Source of the DNA: KBS-96 sp963722585
GTDB lineage: Bacteria > Acidobacteriota > Terriglobia > Bryobacterales > Bryobacteraceae
Assembly: GCA_963722585.1 (NCBI GenBank)
Contig: CAVRNU010000061.1
Location: forward strand, 5,756 to 69,755
Length of the DNA stretch: 64,000 nucleotides
Direction: 5' to 3'
Notes under the pieces: model-generated
The model's database searches: none
What the model saw: only the letters and a program-made list of their open reading frames with translations
What the model was told of the DNA's origin: nothing
Program-made: the position numbers and the translations under genes
In this document: piece after piece, positions 38,463 to 46,660 of the stretch
How the letters are laid out: each line of letters opens with the position of its first letter
Position numbering within the stretch: the first letter of the stretch is position 1

Positions 38463-39110
38463 CTACAACACCATCTGCGCCCATCGCTCGCGGATTTCCT
38501 GCTTCCAACTCCCGGATAGTGGCGCCTCCATCACACGAGAGAAAAGGTCACGATCGTCCGTTTCCCGTTTGTACAGGCGCACGACATCGGCAACGCCGAC
38601 TCACCGAGGATCGCTTTCCAGCTGTTCAATCCGGTCACCAGATTCGAATTCGCCTTCGTCAACAATCGAGAAATAGATCCCGGACCGGCCGCTGGCCCAA
38701 GATTTCTTCACCATATCGGAGCGATTCATACGAATCGCAAGCTTAAAGCAAGGCATCCTCGGTTGGGTCACCTTCAAGATCGCTGACCCGGCAAGAAACA
38801 CATCGCCAATATGCACAACCTCTTCCAGCATTCCTTCGGTCGTGAGGTTTTCGCCAAACGCGCCGGCCGGAAGCGGCGTGCCCGGAAGTTGCGCCGCCCA
38901 GAACGGATAGTGTTCGGATGAATACGAATATACGGCTTTGGAGGGGCCGCCATGCACGCTGAGATCCGATTGCCGGTCGTTCTGCACTTTGTAGCAGCGC
39001 AACGCAAATTTTCCCTGAACCGGCGTTTTGAAGATACTGGTCAGCACCTTGCGATTACCTGCTTCCACTTCGCGCGGTTGTCCGACATTGATGGAAACGA
39101 TTTGCCTCAT
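38463..39110 (-). pseudogene. MOSC-domain protein (YiiM-like), frameshifted near its end
   Basis: The protein begins MRQIVSINVGQPREVEAGNR, with SDLSVHGGPSKAVYSYSSEH, GAFGENLTTEGM and VTQPRMPCFKLAIR, where the Cys is the MOSC sulfur-carrier position. It stops after QLESDPR near 38601. The next frame supplies VADVVRLYKRETDDRDLFSR and SWKQEIRERWAQM, the normal family C-terminus, to a stop at 38463. One base change near 38598 would join them. The core domain is complete without this tail, so partial activity is possible; it may be an assembly error. Confidence 0.82.
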
Positions 39111-39135
39111 GCCTGCGCCACGGCGACTCGCACAA

Positions 39136-39642
39136 TTAGCTCGATCTCACCCAACTAACGCCGATATTAACCGCTCCTCGGAGCCGTTCAATCAACTGCC
39201 CCGTATGGTGCTGTAAGTGGCGAATATTGTAAAACTGCAGTTCGAGTTTGTTGAACGGCAGCCAGCTAAATCCGGAACCATCTTCGAAGCGAATCAAGGG
39301 TACCTGCTTCTCGACCTCACTGCGGCACAGCTCCAGATAGTCCTGTACGTCCAGCTTGGCGTACGGCTCTGGAATTTCGAAAGGCTCGTCCTTTGCCCAT
39401 GGCCCCGGGCCAAGATAGTTCGAATTCGGCACGTGATTACACCAGGCGTGAAAATCAGCTTCCGACGGCTGAACGTACAGATGCGTGTAAAACACCGAAT
39501 GATAGGCGATATGCCAGAAACGGTTTCGATACTCGGTGCTGAACCAAAGGTCGTCAGGGCACAGCTCAATGGCATAGCCGAGCATGTCCAGCCCCGCGCG
39601 ATACTGCCTCGAAGCTGATTGCCTGATGCTTGAATCGTCCAT
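39136..39642 (-). CDS. DinB-superfamily protein
   Basis: This 168-residue four-helix protein contains metal-ligand His residues at FWHIAYHSVFYTHLYVQ (HxxxH-like) and in the C-terminal helix as FYNIRHLQHHTGQLIERLRG, the standard DinB pattern. Such proteins include mycothiol- and bacillithiol-type thiol transferases; this one has no assigned substrate. It lies 25 bases from the MOSC gene's start on the same strand, so co-transcription is plausible. The frame is intact. Confidence 0.82.
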   Translation of the reverse strand: MDDSSIRQSASRQYRAGLDMLGYAIELCPDDLWFSTEYRNRFWHIAYHSVFYTHLYVQPSEADFHAWCNHVPNSNYLGPGPWAKDEPFEIPEPYAKLDVQDYLELCRSEVEKQVPLIRFEDGSGFSWLPFNKLELQFYNIRHLQHHTGQLIERLRGAVNIGVSWVRSS

Positions 39643-39692
39643 TCCCGCGAGCTTCTAGTTTGCCATAAGGTTGCAGCCCCGAACGCTGTTCG

Positions 39693-40205
39693 TCACGATC
39701 TCGTGGGACTTTTTGCAGCGCTTCTGGATGCCCTAGCCTGCTTCGGCGATTTCGCCGACTTGCGAAGTCCCGATGCTGGCCACCGCGCCTTTGGCACCTT
39801 GCCGATACGAGGATCTTTCGCGGCGATCAATTCGCAGACGCGTAGCGCTGCCTCTTCGAAATCGGGAGCATCGACCGGAAGAACCTGCCAGCCCGTTACC
39901 TTCTTTCCGAATATCTGAATGGATCGCATGTTCGGAAACTCGCGGCGCAGACTTTCGTGGTGCATCTCCGTCGTGGCAAGCCACACTCCGTTATCTACTG
40001 TCTGGTCGCGCTTATCGCGCAATGCGAGCACAACCTTATCTTCAACGTAGACGGCGACGCAGCCGAACATGTAGCGGCTCCTGGGCGACAGTGCGGCGAG
40101 CGCTTCCAGCACAAATTCGTGCGGGACTGCCTTGCGCGGCGCGCCTGCGATGAGCGGCTCATAAAGTGGCGGAGGAGGCGTATTGCGACGGCGTACCGGC
40201 ATCAA
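39693..40205 (-). CDS. TfoX-like small protein with basic tail
   Basis: This 170-residue protein begins with a Pro-rich segment (RRNTPPPPLYEPLIAG), then HEFVLEALAALSPRSRYMFG, CVAVYVEDKVVLALRDK, NGVWLATTEMHHESLRREFP and SIQIFGKKVTGWQVLPVDAP. It ends in a Lys/Ser/Ala-rich basic tail (KSAKSPKQARASRSAAKSPT). The fold pattern is close to TfoX/Sxy N-terminal domains, though the identity is not secure; the basic tail suggests nucleic-acid contact. It is intact, with a 50-base gap to the DinB gene. Confidence 0.6.
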   Translation of the reverse strand: MMPVRRRNTPPPPLYEPLIAGAPRKAVPHEFVLEALAALSPRSRYMFGCVAVYVEDKVVLALRDKRDQTVDNGVWLATTEMHHESLRREFPNMRSIQIFGKKVTGWQVLPVDAPDFEEAALRVCELIAAKDPRIGKVPKARWPASGLRKSAKSPKQARASRSAAKSPTRS

Positions 40206-40512
40206 ACTTAGGATACCGATATTGCTCCTTCGCGAGACTCCCGAGGCTGGCTGCGACTCAGTCGGAGGACAGATGGGGAAGTCGGCTTCCGGCCGCCCAA
40301 GTTCCTGCGGATCAGCTGTGCGGATCTATCCTCGGTCTCGCATTTGAGCGATAATAACGGTCGCCGTGCTGAGCCACGCCATAAACAGCGACTCTTCCGG
40401 CTCCCGGATCGCTGGCAACGCGTTGACACCACCTGAAGCCGATATAGAGATGCGCTAAGGAGTTCGACTGTGCGGGTCGTGCCGATATCGATAGTTTCCG
40501 GGGAAAAGAAAG
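40206..40512. other. Intergenic gap, nothing recognised
   Basis: This roughly 307-base divergent gap lies between the TfoX-like gene and the DoxX-like membrane gene and must carry both promoters. No ORF with family similarity, repeat or obvious operator was seen. Confidence 0.4.
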
Positions 40513-41310
40513 ATGACCGAAATAAACTCGACGAAAAAAACGCATCTCGAACGGGCGGATGCACTGCTGCGCTCGGGTCAAATACTGTTTTCGCTCGCAA
40601 TCATCGCCTTAGGCATCGAGACGTTCGTGTGCGCAGGCGCGCTGGTTGGAACCCTCATTGAGTCCGACCGCTTCGGAACCATATTAGGTCCGGCCTTGGC
40701 GGCCTGCGGCGTGGGCCTTCTATTCAAGCGCACCGTGCGAACGGCCGCGATGGCGCTGGGCAGTCTGCTGCTTCTGTACACCTTAGTGTTCGAAGTGCCG
40801 AAATATGCCGCGAAGCCGGGAAGTATGACCTTCCGCACCCAAGTGTTTGAGCCTCTCGCGATTGCGACCCTCGCTTGGCTCTTACTGGGCCAGCACGCGA
40901 TACCTTACTGGCTTGCACGCGCGAGTCGCTATTTGCTCGCGGTGTCCTTCATCGTGTTTGGCGTCGACCATTTCCTCGCTCTCGCGCCCATCGGGACGCT
41001 GATACCGCCGTGGATTCCATGGCACGTCTTCTGGATCGCGTTCTTCGGTGCCGGCTTCATAGCGGCTGGTTTAAGCATCGGCTTCAATTTCCTGCTGCGC
41101 TGGGGCGCGGCCGGTATCGGCCTCATGTTTGCGATTTGGGTCTTTACACTTCATCTCCCCAGAACAGTTCTTGGGCTCTACGGTGGAAGCGGCCCGCACA
41201 GTCCCGATGAGTGGTCCAGTCTGTTCATCGCCATCGCTTTGTGGGGAGGCGCGTGGATTCTAGCTTCGAATCCCGATCGGGCTGCAGTTTCTCCTCCTCG
41301 GGAGGCGTGA
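40513..41310 (+). CDS. DoxX-like polytopic membrane protein
   Basis: This 265-residue protein has about eight hydrophobic helices, e.g. ILFSLAIIALGIETFVCAG, TILGPALAACGVGLLF, LAVSFIVFGVDHFLALAPIG and AAGIGLMFAIWVFTLHLPR. The repeated I/VFGxxHF pattern recalls the DoxX/DUF4267-type family of unknown membrane proteins. A GAAAAGAAAG tract precedes the ATG at 40513. No partner is evident; the next gene, DUF202-DUF302, follows 54 bases later on the same strand and may be co-transcribed. Confidence 0.7.
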   Translation: MTEINSTKKTHLERADALLRSGQILFSLAIIALGIETFVCAGALVGTLIESDRFGTILGPALAACGVGLLFKRTVRTAAMALGSLLLLYTLVFEVPKYAAKPGSMTFRTQVFEPLAIATLAWLLLGQHAIPYWLARASRYLLAVSFIVFGVDHFLALAPIGTLIPPWIPWHVFWIAFFGAGFIAAGLSIGFNFLLRWGAAGIGLMFAIWVFTLHLPRTVLGLYGGSGPHSPDEWSSLFIAIALWGGAWILASNPDRAAVSPPREA

Positions 41311-41364
41311 GCCTGATAAGTCGTCGTTTGAGATCTAAGTTTTCGCAAGTAAGAAGGAGAGCAT

Positions 41365-42189
41365 ATGGCTGTGCCAGCCGGATCTGGCCGAAAGGCCGCT
41401 CTCAGCGACTATCTGGCCGCTGAGCGGACTCTTCTCGCGTGGATTCGCACGGGACTGGCCCTAATGGGATTCGGCTTTGTTGTGGCCCGCTTCGGACTGT
41501 TCCTCGAACGACTCTTGATCATGGAAAGCGCCACTCCGGATCAGTCATATGGGTTGTCTTTGTGGTTTGGCACGGCACTCATCGTAGCTGGAATAATCGT
41601 AAATGCCTTTGCCGGATGGCACCATATTCGGCTAGTTCGACAATTAGACAGCGGAGAAACGACATACTCTCGTGCTTCGGTCCAGGCCGTCGCTATCGCC
41701 TTTTTTCTGGCGTTAGCCGGACTGGTAATGGCGATTTATCTCATTTCTGTTCGAGGTCCTAGTCACTCGCAGTTTAGAAACAACAAGGAGGTATCCATGA
41801 TGCTCAGAGGCGCGGGGATCATCAACACACGCAGCAATCACTCGGTAGACCAGACGGTGGACAAACTCAAACAAATCTTGGAAGCGAAGGGAGTCACGCT
41901 TTTTGCGCTGGTCGACCACAGCGGAGAGGCAGCAAAACTGGGAATGAAAATGCCTCCTACCAAGCTGCTGATTTTTGGGAGTCCCAAGGCGGGAACTCCC
42001 ATCATGCTGGCTGCTCCGAGTATCGCCCTCGATCTCCCGCTTAAGATTCTGATCTGGGAAGACGAAAAGGGGAAGGTTTGGACTTCCTACAATAGCGCGG
42101 AATACTTGCAAGAGCGGCACGGCGTACCACAGCAGCTGGTCCAGAACCTCGCCGTAGTGGAAACATTGGCTACCAAAGCGAGCGAGTAA
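41365..42189 (+). CDS. DUF202 (YidH-like) membrane domain fused to DUF302 domain
   Basis: Residues 1-130 form a YidH/DUF202 domain: YLAAERTLLAWIRTGLALMG (the AExxLLAWxRT signature) with three membrane helices. Residues about 145-274 form a cytoplasmic DUF302 domain: HSVDQTVDKLKQILEAKGVT, LFALVDHSGEAAKLGM, PTKLLIFGSPKAGTPIM and APSIALDLPLKILIWED. In the joining linker (GPSHSQFRNNKEVSMM) the DNA has AAGGAGG at 41785-41791 and ATG at 41797, a perfect internal start for DUF302. It probably arose from two genes by loss of the first stop; both products might be made. Confidence 0.85.
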   Translation: MAVPAGSGRKAALSDYLAAERTLLAWIRTGLALMGFGFVVARFGLFLERLLIMESATPDQSYGLSLWFGTALIVAGIIVNAFAGWHHIRLVRQLDSGETTYSRASVQAVAIAFFLALAGLVMAIYLISVRGPSHSQFRNNKEVSMMLRGAGIINTRSNHSVDQTVDKLKQILEAKGVTLFALVDHSGEAAKLGMKMPPTKLLIFGSPKAGTPIMLAAPSIALDLPLKILIWEDEKGKVWTSYNSAEYLQERHGVPQQLVQNLAVVETLATKASE

Positions 42190-42244
42190 AAAGGCAGATC
42201 TATCATGCAAACAACCGACGTGCCGCTTGCGAGCAGCGCGGAGG

Positions 42245-42400
42245 AACGTAGTGGGCGCCGTGGAGATTACAATGGCTTCCGGATCTCCGTACACTGCTTT
42301 ACGCGATGCCGTTTTGACTCATCCTACTTTGTTGGAGGGCCTCGTCGGCTTATTCTCAGCTGTGCCGGCCATCTCGAAATCGTTCGATGCGCATGCCTGA
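42245..42400 (+). pseudogene. C-terminal fragment of a mercuric-reductase-like flavin disulfide reductase
   Basis: The 51-codon frame NVVGAVEITMASGSPYTALR, DAVLTHPTLLEGLVGLFSAV ends in TGA at 42398-42400. It matches the end of the pyridine nucleotide-disulfide oxidoreductase dimerisation domain (the HPT motif lies beside the active site of the partner subunit). All of the FAD and NADPH domains are missing. It lies just after the DUF202-DUF302 gene and before rpiA. Confidence 0.65.
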
Positions 42401-42414
42401 TACTTGTACGGGAC

Positions 42415-43137
42415 CTAGGAACGTTCTTGATCGAGCCGTTTCACGCCTTCGGAGGTGCCCATCAGGACGAGAGATGCCATCCCAATGAACAAACCGTGCT
42501 CGATCACTCCCACCACGCCGTCTATTTCACGCTGCAGCATATTGGCAGATTCGATACGCCCAAACGCGCAGTCGAGGATGTAGTTTCCACCATCGGTGAT
42601 GAATGGCGCCCCGTCGGACCGCAGCCGGAGAGTTGGCGTCGCCTTCAATTTGGCCAGGCTTCGCTCCGTTGCCTGCCAGCCAAATTGAGCAACCTCGACG
42701 GGCACCTTTGCGTGATCACCCAACTGAGAAACCAGCTTCGATTCGTCGACAGCGATAATGACCCGCGAGCTGGCGGTCGCCACGATCTTCTCGCGCAAGT
42801 GGTTTCCGCCGCCTCCCTTAATGAGATTGAGCGTGCCGAACTCCACCTCGTCCGCTCCATCAATGGTCACATCGATTTGTGAATACTCCCCGAGCGTCGC
42901 CAATTGGATTCCCAGGCCGCGTGCTTGCTCGGCCGTCTGTTCCGAAGTCGGGATGCCAATGATTTGCAGCCCTTCTTTGACTCGCTTTCCGATTGCGCCT
43001 ACCGCTAATCTGGCCGTGGTTCCGGAACCCAAACCGACGATGATTCCGTTTTTTAGCTCGGCGGCAGCCGCATCTGCCGCAGCCTGTTTCAATTCATTTA
43101 TCGCTAACTGCGTTTTTGAAATTTTCGCTGTGCTCAT
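42415..43137 (-). CDS. rpiA: Ribose-5-phosphate isomerase A
   Basis: The 240-residue protein has KNGIIVGLGSGTTARLAVGA (phosphate-binding GSGTT), IDVTIDGADEVE (the catalytic DGADEV motif), LIKGGGGNHLREKIVA (KGGGG loop), and IIAVDESKLVSQLG. It interconverts ribose 5-phosphate and ribulose 5-phosphate in the pentose phosphate pathway. Length and every active-site motif are normal. It faces the fragment at 42245 tail to tail, and the NADH:flavin oxidoreductase gene diverges from it across a 115-base gap. Confidence 0.96.
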   Translation of the reverse strand: MSTAKISKTQLAINELKQAAADAAAAELKNGIIVGLGSGTTARLAVGAIGKRVKEGLQIIGIPTSEQTAEQARGLGIQLATLGEYSQIDVTIDGADEVEFGTLNLIKGGGGNHLREKIVATASSRVIIAVDESKLVSQLGDHAKVPVEVAQFGWQATERSLAKLKATPTLRLRSDGAPFITDGGNYILDCAFGRIESANMLQREIDGVVGVIEHGLFIGMASLVLMGTSEGVKRLDQERS

Positions 43138-43252
43138 GAACGATACCCATTTCTCCCTCGGGCTCCGGCAACTCGTGCGCTTCTCTCCATTCTGGACTTA
43201 ACGCCAGACGAGTCGCCTGAAGCTTTATCTGTTCCCCTGCATCTTACCGAGC

Positions 43253-44395
43253 ATGCAGACCGCCGAATCCGTTATTAGAAACACACACGAATCAACGAAG
43301 CCCAACCTCTTCACGCCCCTGACGATCCGTGGCATCACATTTCCAAATCGGATTGCGATGTCGCCGATGTGCGAGTATTCGAGCAACGACGGGTTTGCGA
43401 ATGATTGGCACCTGGTCCACCTGGGTAGCCGTGCAGTGGGTGGCGCCGGGTTAGTCGTGGCCGAAGCCACAGCAGTCGAGCCCCGCGGACGCATCACGTA
43501 TGCAGACCTAGGTTTGTGGAAAGACGATCACATCGAAAACTTGCGTCGAATCACAACGTTCGTCAAAAGCCAGGGCGCTGTTCCGGGTATCCAACTGGCC
43601 CACGCCGGCCGCAAGGCGAGCGCGCACGTGCCATGGGATGGTGGAGCGGCCATTGCTCCTCAAGAACCGAATGGTTGGGAGGCCGTCGCACCGAGTCCTA
43701 TTGCGTTCCGTGACGGCGATCCTACGCCTCACATGCTGGGCGAAACAGAAATTGCGGAAATTGTCAGGGCTTTTGCCGCTGCTGCCCGGCGCGCGCTTGC
43801 TGCCGGTTTTGAGGTCGTAGAAATACACGGTGCCCACGGCTATCTGATTAACGAATTCCTATCGCCCTTGTCGAACCAAAGGAATGATAAGTATGGCGGC
43901 TCGATGGAGAATCGCCTCCGCTTTCTTGTCGAGATCGTGAGCGCAGTACGCACGGAATGGCCGCCGGAATTTCCGTTGTTTCTGCGAATATCTGCTACCG
44001 ACTGGGTCGAGGGCGGCTGGAGCGTGGAGCACTCGGTCGAGCTAGCCCAGCGTATGCGTCCGCTTGGCGTAGATCTAATCGACTGTTCCTCGGGCGGGCT
44101 CGTCCCCTACGCAAAAATAGAACTTGGCCCCGGCTATCAAGTCCCGTTTGCGCGACAGATCCGCAGCGGCGCAGCGATTCTAACCGGAGCCGTCGGCATG
44201 ATCACCAACGTCAAGCAGGCCGATGCCATCATCCGGGATCAGGAAGCGGACCTGGTGCTACTTGCGCGCGAACTTCTACGGAGACCGTACTTCGCAATGC
44301 ATGCAGCCCAACAACTGGACCTTCCGATTCTCGCGCCAAAGCAATATCTGAGGGCGTTTCCCGGGAGCACGCCCCGACAACGTCACGAGGGTTAG
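43253..44395 (+). CDS. NADH:flavin oxidoreductase, old yellow enzyme family (YqjM-like)
   Basis: The 380-residue TIM barrel has FTPLTIRGITFPNRIAMSPM with the YqjM-type Cys in MSPMCEYSS, and VPGIQLAHAGRKASAHVPW (LxHAGRK). The catalytic HGAHGYLINEFLSPLSNQR pair is present, followed by VDLIDCSSGG, AILTGAVG and the FMN phosphate site ADLVLLARELLRRP. The family reduces alpha,beta-unsaturated carbonyl compounds with NADPH and FMN. It is intact and divergent from rpiA. Confidence 0.94.
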   Translation: MQTAESVIRNTHESTKPNLFTPLTIRGITFPNRIAMSPMCEYSSNDGFANDWHLVHLGSRAVGGAGLVVAEATAVEPRGRITYADLGLWKDDHIENLRRITTFVKSQGAVPGIQLAHAGRKASAHVPWDGGAAIAPQEPNGWEAVAPSPIAFRDGDPTPHMLGETEIAEIVRAFAAAARRALAAGFEVVEIHGAHGYLINEFLSPLSNQRNDKYGGSMENRLRFLVEIVSAVRTEWPPEFPLFLRISATDWVEGGWSVEHSVELAQRMRPLGVDLIDCSSGGLVPYAKIELGPGYQVPFARQIRSGAAILTGAVGMITNVKQADAIIRDQEADLVLLARELLRRPYFAMHAAQQLDLPILAPKQYLRAFPGSTPRQRHEG

Positions 44396-44521
44396 CAATC
44401 TGGGATTAGCTCAACAGAACTACAGAAGAGGGTTTCTCGTTCGTAATCCGCCGCGGAGCCGTGATCTTGATGCTAACGTTCAGCAAAGATACGGAGTAAC
44501 TGGTGCTGCCAAAGTCGCAGT

Positions 44522-44857
44522 TCATACGAACAAGCTGATGACCAGCTCAACGGAAGCGGCAAAAATGGCGAGCGTCGTGATCGAACCCAATACGTTGATA
44601 GCTCTTCCATTGACGCGGTCGCCCATGACGGCCCGATTATTTGTCATGAGCATGATTAAGAGCATTAAAGGCGGCATCGAAAAGGCCTGTATAATCCCCG
44701 CGAAGACGAGCGCTTTTATCGGATTGATGCCGAAGAAATTCAGGCCAATCCCGATGAACGTAAAGATCGCGATGGCTATATAGAATTTTTTGGCTTCCGC
44801 AGGTTTCCGATAGAGACCGTTCTTCCACCCGGTGCTTTGATAGAGATCGTATGCACC
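44522..44857 (-). pseudogene. NRAMP divalent-metal transporter, C-terminal fragment
   Basis: From about 44857 the minus strand reads GAYDLYQSTGWKNGLYRKPA, then EAKKFYIAIAIFTFIGIGLN, FFGINPIKALVFAGIIQAFS, MPPLMLLIMLMTNNRAVMGD and a final helix. These are the last membrane helices of an NRAMP/MntH-type Mn or Fe transporter. The metal-binding DPGN helix and the first eight or so helices are gone; the 14 residues before GAYD are unrelated. It marks the edge of a rearranged region. Confidence 0.75.
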
Positions 44858-45011
44858 GCGCCTGAGAACCAGGAAGAACCCCTTCGGCCCTTCTACCACG
44901 AACGTGTGCCAAAATGTATCCCACGATCCGCGAGGCGAGCACGTGCCATTAGTGTCTGTATTCCGTCAGCTTGTAGGCGGCGTTTTCCGTTCCCGGAAAG
45001 TGTCCTTTGGT

Positions 45012-45380
45012 ATGGGACGCGTTTTAGCAATTTGGCGCAAAGCTCTTTCTCGCGGCTTGCGAAGCGCTTCGTACGCCACGGCCGGTTGGGTCTCATTGCT
45101 GACGGCAGAAGCGGCAGTCAAGGATCCGCTCGTTTTGTTGGGCTTATCGGCCGGACCTTTGCTCGAACTTGCCATCGAACGTGGCGGAGAGTGGTTGGAG
45201 GGGCCTGAACCCGATGAAGACGAGAAGGGGGACGAACGCACGGAAGCCCCCACCACAAAGAATCACAAGTCAAAAGAAAAAAAGCTGAACTGGAGTCGAG
45301 CCATCGCACTCAGCCTACTGATAAGGGCTCTTGTCGATCGAACAGTTGCGGCAGCGCATGCCAGCGCTACGCAATCGTGA
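45012..45380 (+). CDS. Unrecognised protein, truncated at its 3' end
   Basis: From ATG 45012 the frame reads VLAIWRKALSRGLRSASYAT, AGWVSLLTAEAAVKDPLVLL, GLSAGPLLELAIERGGEWLE, then an acidic/Lys-rich tail (EPDEDEKGDERTEAP). I recognise no family. The first 80 residues look like helical, possibly membrane-associated protein. Its last 20 codons overlap the serine-recombinase fragment starting near 45331, so the true C-terminus was probably replaced. Coding status is likely but unproven. Confidence 0.4.
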   Translation: MGRVLAIWRKALSRGLRSASYATAGWVSLLTAEAAVKDPLVLLGLSAGPLLELAIERGGEWLEGPEPDEDEKGDERTEAPTTKNHKSKEKKLNWSRAIALSLLIRALVDRTVAAAHASATQS

Positions 45381-45670
45381 ACAAATGCTTCGCTCGGAGT
45401 TGCAAACCATCACTGAGCGAATCAACGATCGGGCTGCATTCCTTCGACTGGCCGAGACCCTTACGGCATTTCTCGCGCGCTTGCGCAGTAATGCTGAAAC
45501 GCTGGATATCGCTGAACGTCAGCGGATCGTATGCCTGGTAGTCAAAGAAGTTCTGGTGGGGGAAAGTGATATCACGATTCGGCATAGTATCCCCATTCCT
45601 TCAGGCTCACCGTCAAACGGCGGTTCGACTTCGGTCGGAGACCCAAATTACCTTTTGTGTAAGGGGAGTG
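45331..45670 (+). pseudogene. Serine site-specific recombinase, C-terminal fragment
   Basis: The frame reads IEQLRQRMPALRNREQMLRS, a coiled coil, then LTAFLARLRSNAETLDIAER, QRIVCLVVKEVLVGESDITI and RHSIPIPSG ending NYLLCKGS. This is the C-terminal region of large serine recombinases after the zinc beta-ribbon. The catalytic and DNA-binding domains are absent. At about 45660 it runs directly into group II intron sequence, so the frame continues only into unrelated codons. Confidence 0.75.
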
Positions 45671-46300
45671 ATCAGTCCTTTGCTCAGCAATTGGTACATG
45701 CGCCGGTTCGTGCTTGGCTGGAAGACGCTGGGGCACGAGAGGCGTCTGAAAGCGTATATCGTCAACTATGCCGACGATCTGGTGATCTGTTGTCGGGGCA
45801 AGGCGGAAGAAGCCGTGGCCACGATGCGGGACATCATGCAGAAGCTGAAGTTGACGGTGAATGAAACCAAGACGCGGGTTTGCCAGCTGCCGGAAGAGAA
45901 ATTCGATTTTCTGGGATATACGTTCGGGCGCTGTTATTCGCCGCAGACAGGGCGGGCCTATCTGGGCACCGTACCGTCCAAGAAGCGGGACATCCGCATC
46001 TGTGAGGCGATCAGCAGCGAGACCGGACGGAACCAAACCCAACTGGATCAGGATACGGTGATAGCAAAACTCAACCGGATGATGGTAGGGTGGGCGAATT
46101 ACTTTTGTTTGGGTCCAGTCAGCAAAGCCTACCGGGCGGTGGAACGACACGCTCGGCGAAGGCTGCGGCAGTGGCTGTGCGCTAAACACAAAGTGCCCAT
46201 GCCGGCGACCAAGCAATTTCCGGAAGCCGACTTACATGATGTGCTGGGTTTAGTCCGCCTTACCACGCGGACCCGCAGCTTCCCGTGGGCGAACTCGTGA
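45662..46300 (+). pseudogene. Group II intron reverse transcriptase/maturase, 3' half
   Basis: It begins within the RT palm at GVISPLLSNWYMRRFVLGWK, followed by the catalytic KAYIVNYADDLVICC (YADD), LTVNETKTRVCQL and EKFDFLGYTFG. The maturase (X) domain follows with IAKLNRMMVGWANYFCLGPV and HARRRLRQWLCAKHK. RT motifs 0-4 are missing upstream, replaced by the recombinase tail. A D5 RNA hairpin follows 13 bases after the stop, so the 3' end of the intron is intact. Confidence 0.85.
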
Positions 46301-46312
46301 ACCTTTCTCCGA

Positions 46313-46345
46313 GAGCCGGATGCGTTAAATGCGCACGTCCGGTTC
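46313..46345 (+). ncRNA. Group II intron domain V
   Basis: A 33-nt hairpin starts GAGCCGGATGCG and closes with GCACGTCCGGTTC, the D5 consensus of bacterial group II introns (catalytic stem with its bulge). It sits at the usual place just after the maturase gene. The sequence after it (GATGAGCGGGGCGTGGAAAC) is also typical of such introns. The intron's 5' half is absent, so it cannot splice by itself. Confidence 0.75.
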
Positions 46346-46462
46346 GATGAGCGGGGCGTGGAAACGGAGCAGGATGCGGCTAGTGAGGCACCGACGGACG
46401 AAAGCGTCGGCAACAGATAGGCCACATCTAAACCACCGCGTCACACCTCGACTCCACACGTC

Positions 46463-46530
46463 CGCTCCCTGCCGGTCGCGGTTCCGATATGTACAGAACC
46501 GCGCGCGTTAGCAAGCGGTCCAGCGACGAA
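46463..46530. repeat. Dispersed palindromic repeat, copy 1
   Basis: CGCTCCCTGCCGGTCGCGGT followed 10-odd bases later by GAACCGCGCGCGTTAGCAAG forms a long imperfect inverted repeat. A second copy of the same arms is at 50744-50830 and a partial one at 62160-62192. Both full copies end with GACGAAGTT. The remaining 46346-46660 gap holds intron 3' sequence and no gene. Confidence 0.7.
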
Positions 46531-46660
46531 GTTAGGCTAACTATCAAGAGCATTTTGCAGGCCCTGGGTTCTTGGATGGTCCGGGCAGAACACTTAAACA
46601 ACGGGGCATGGACTTCGGTGGTCCGTCAGCCCGACAGATCGGGACCGGACTCAGATCTTT

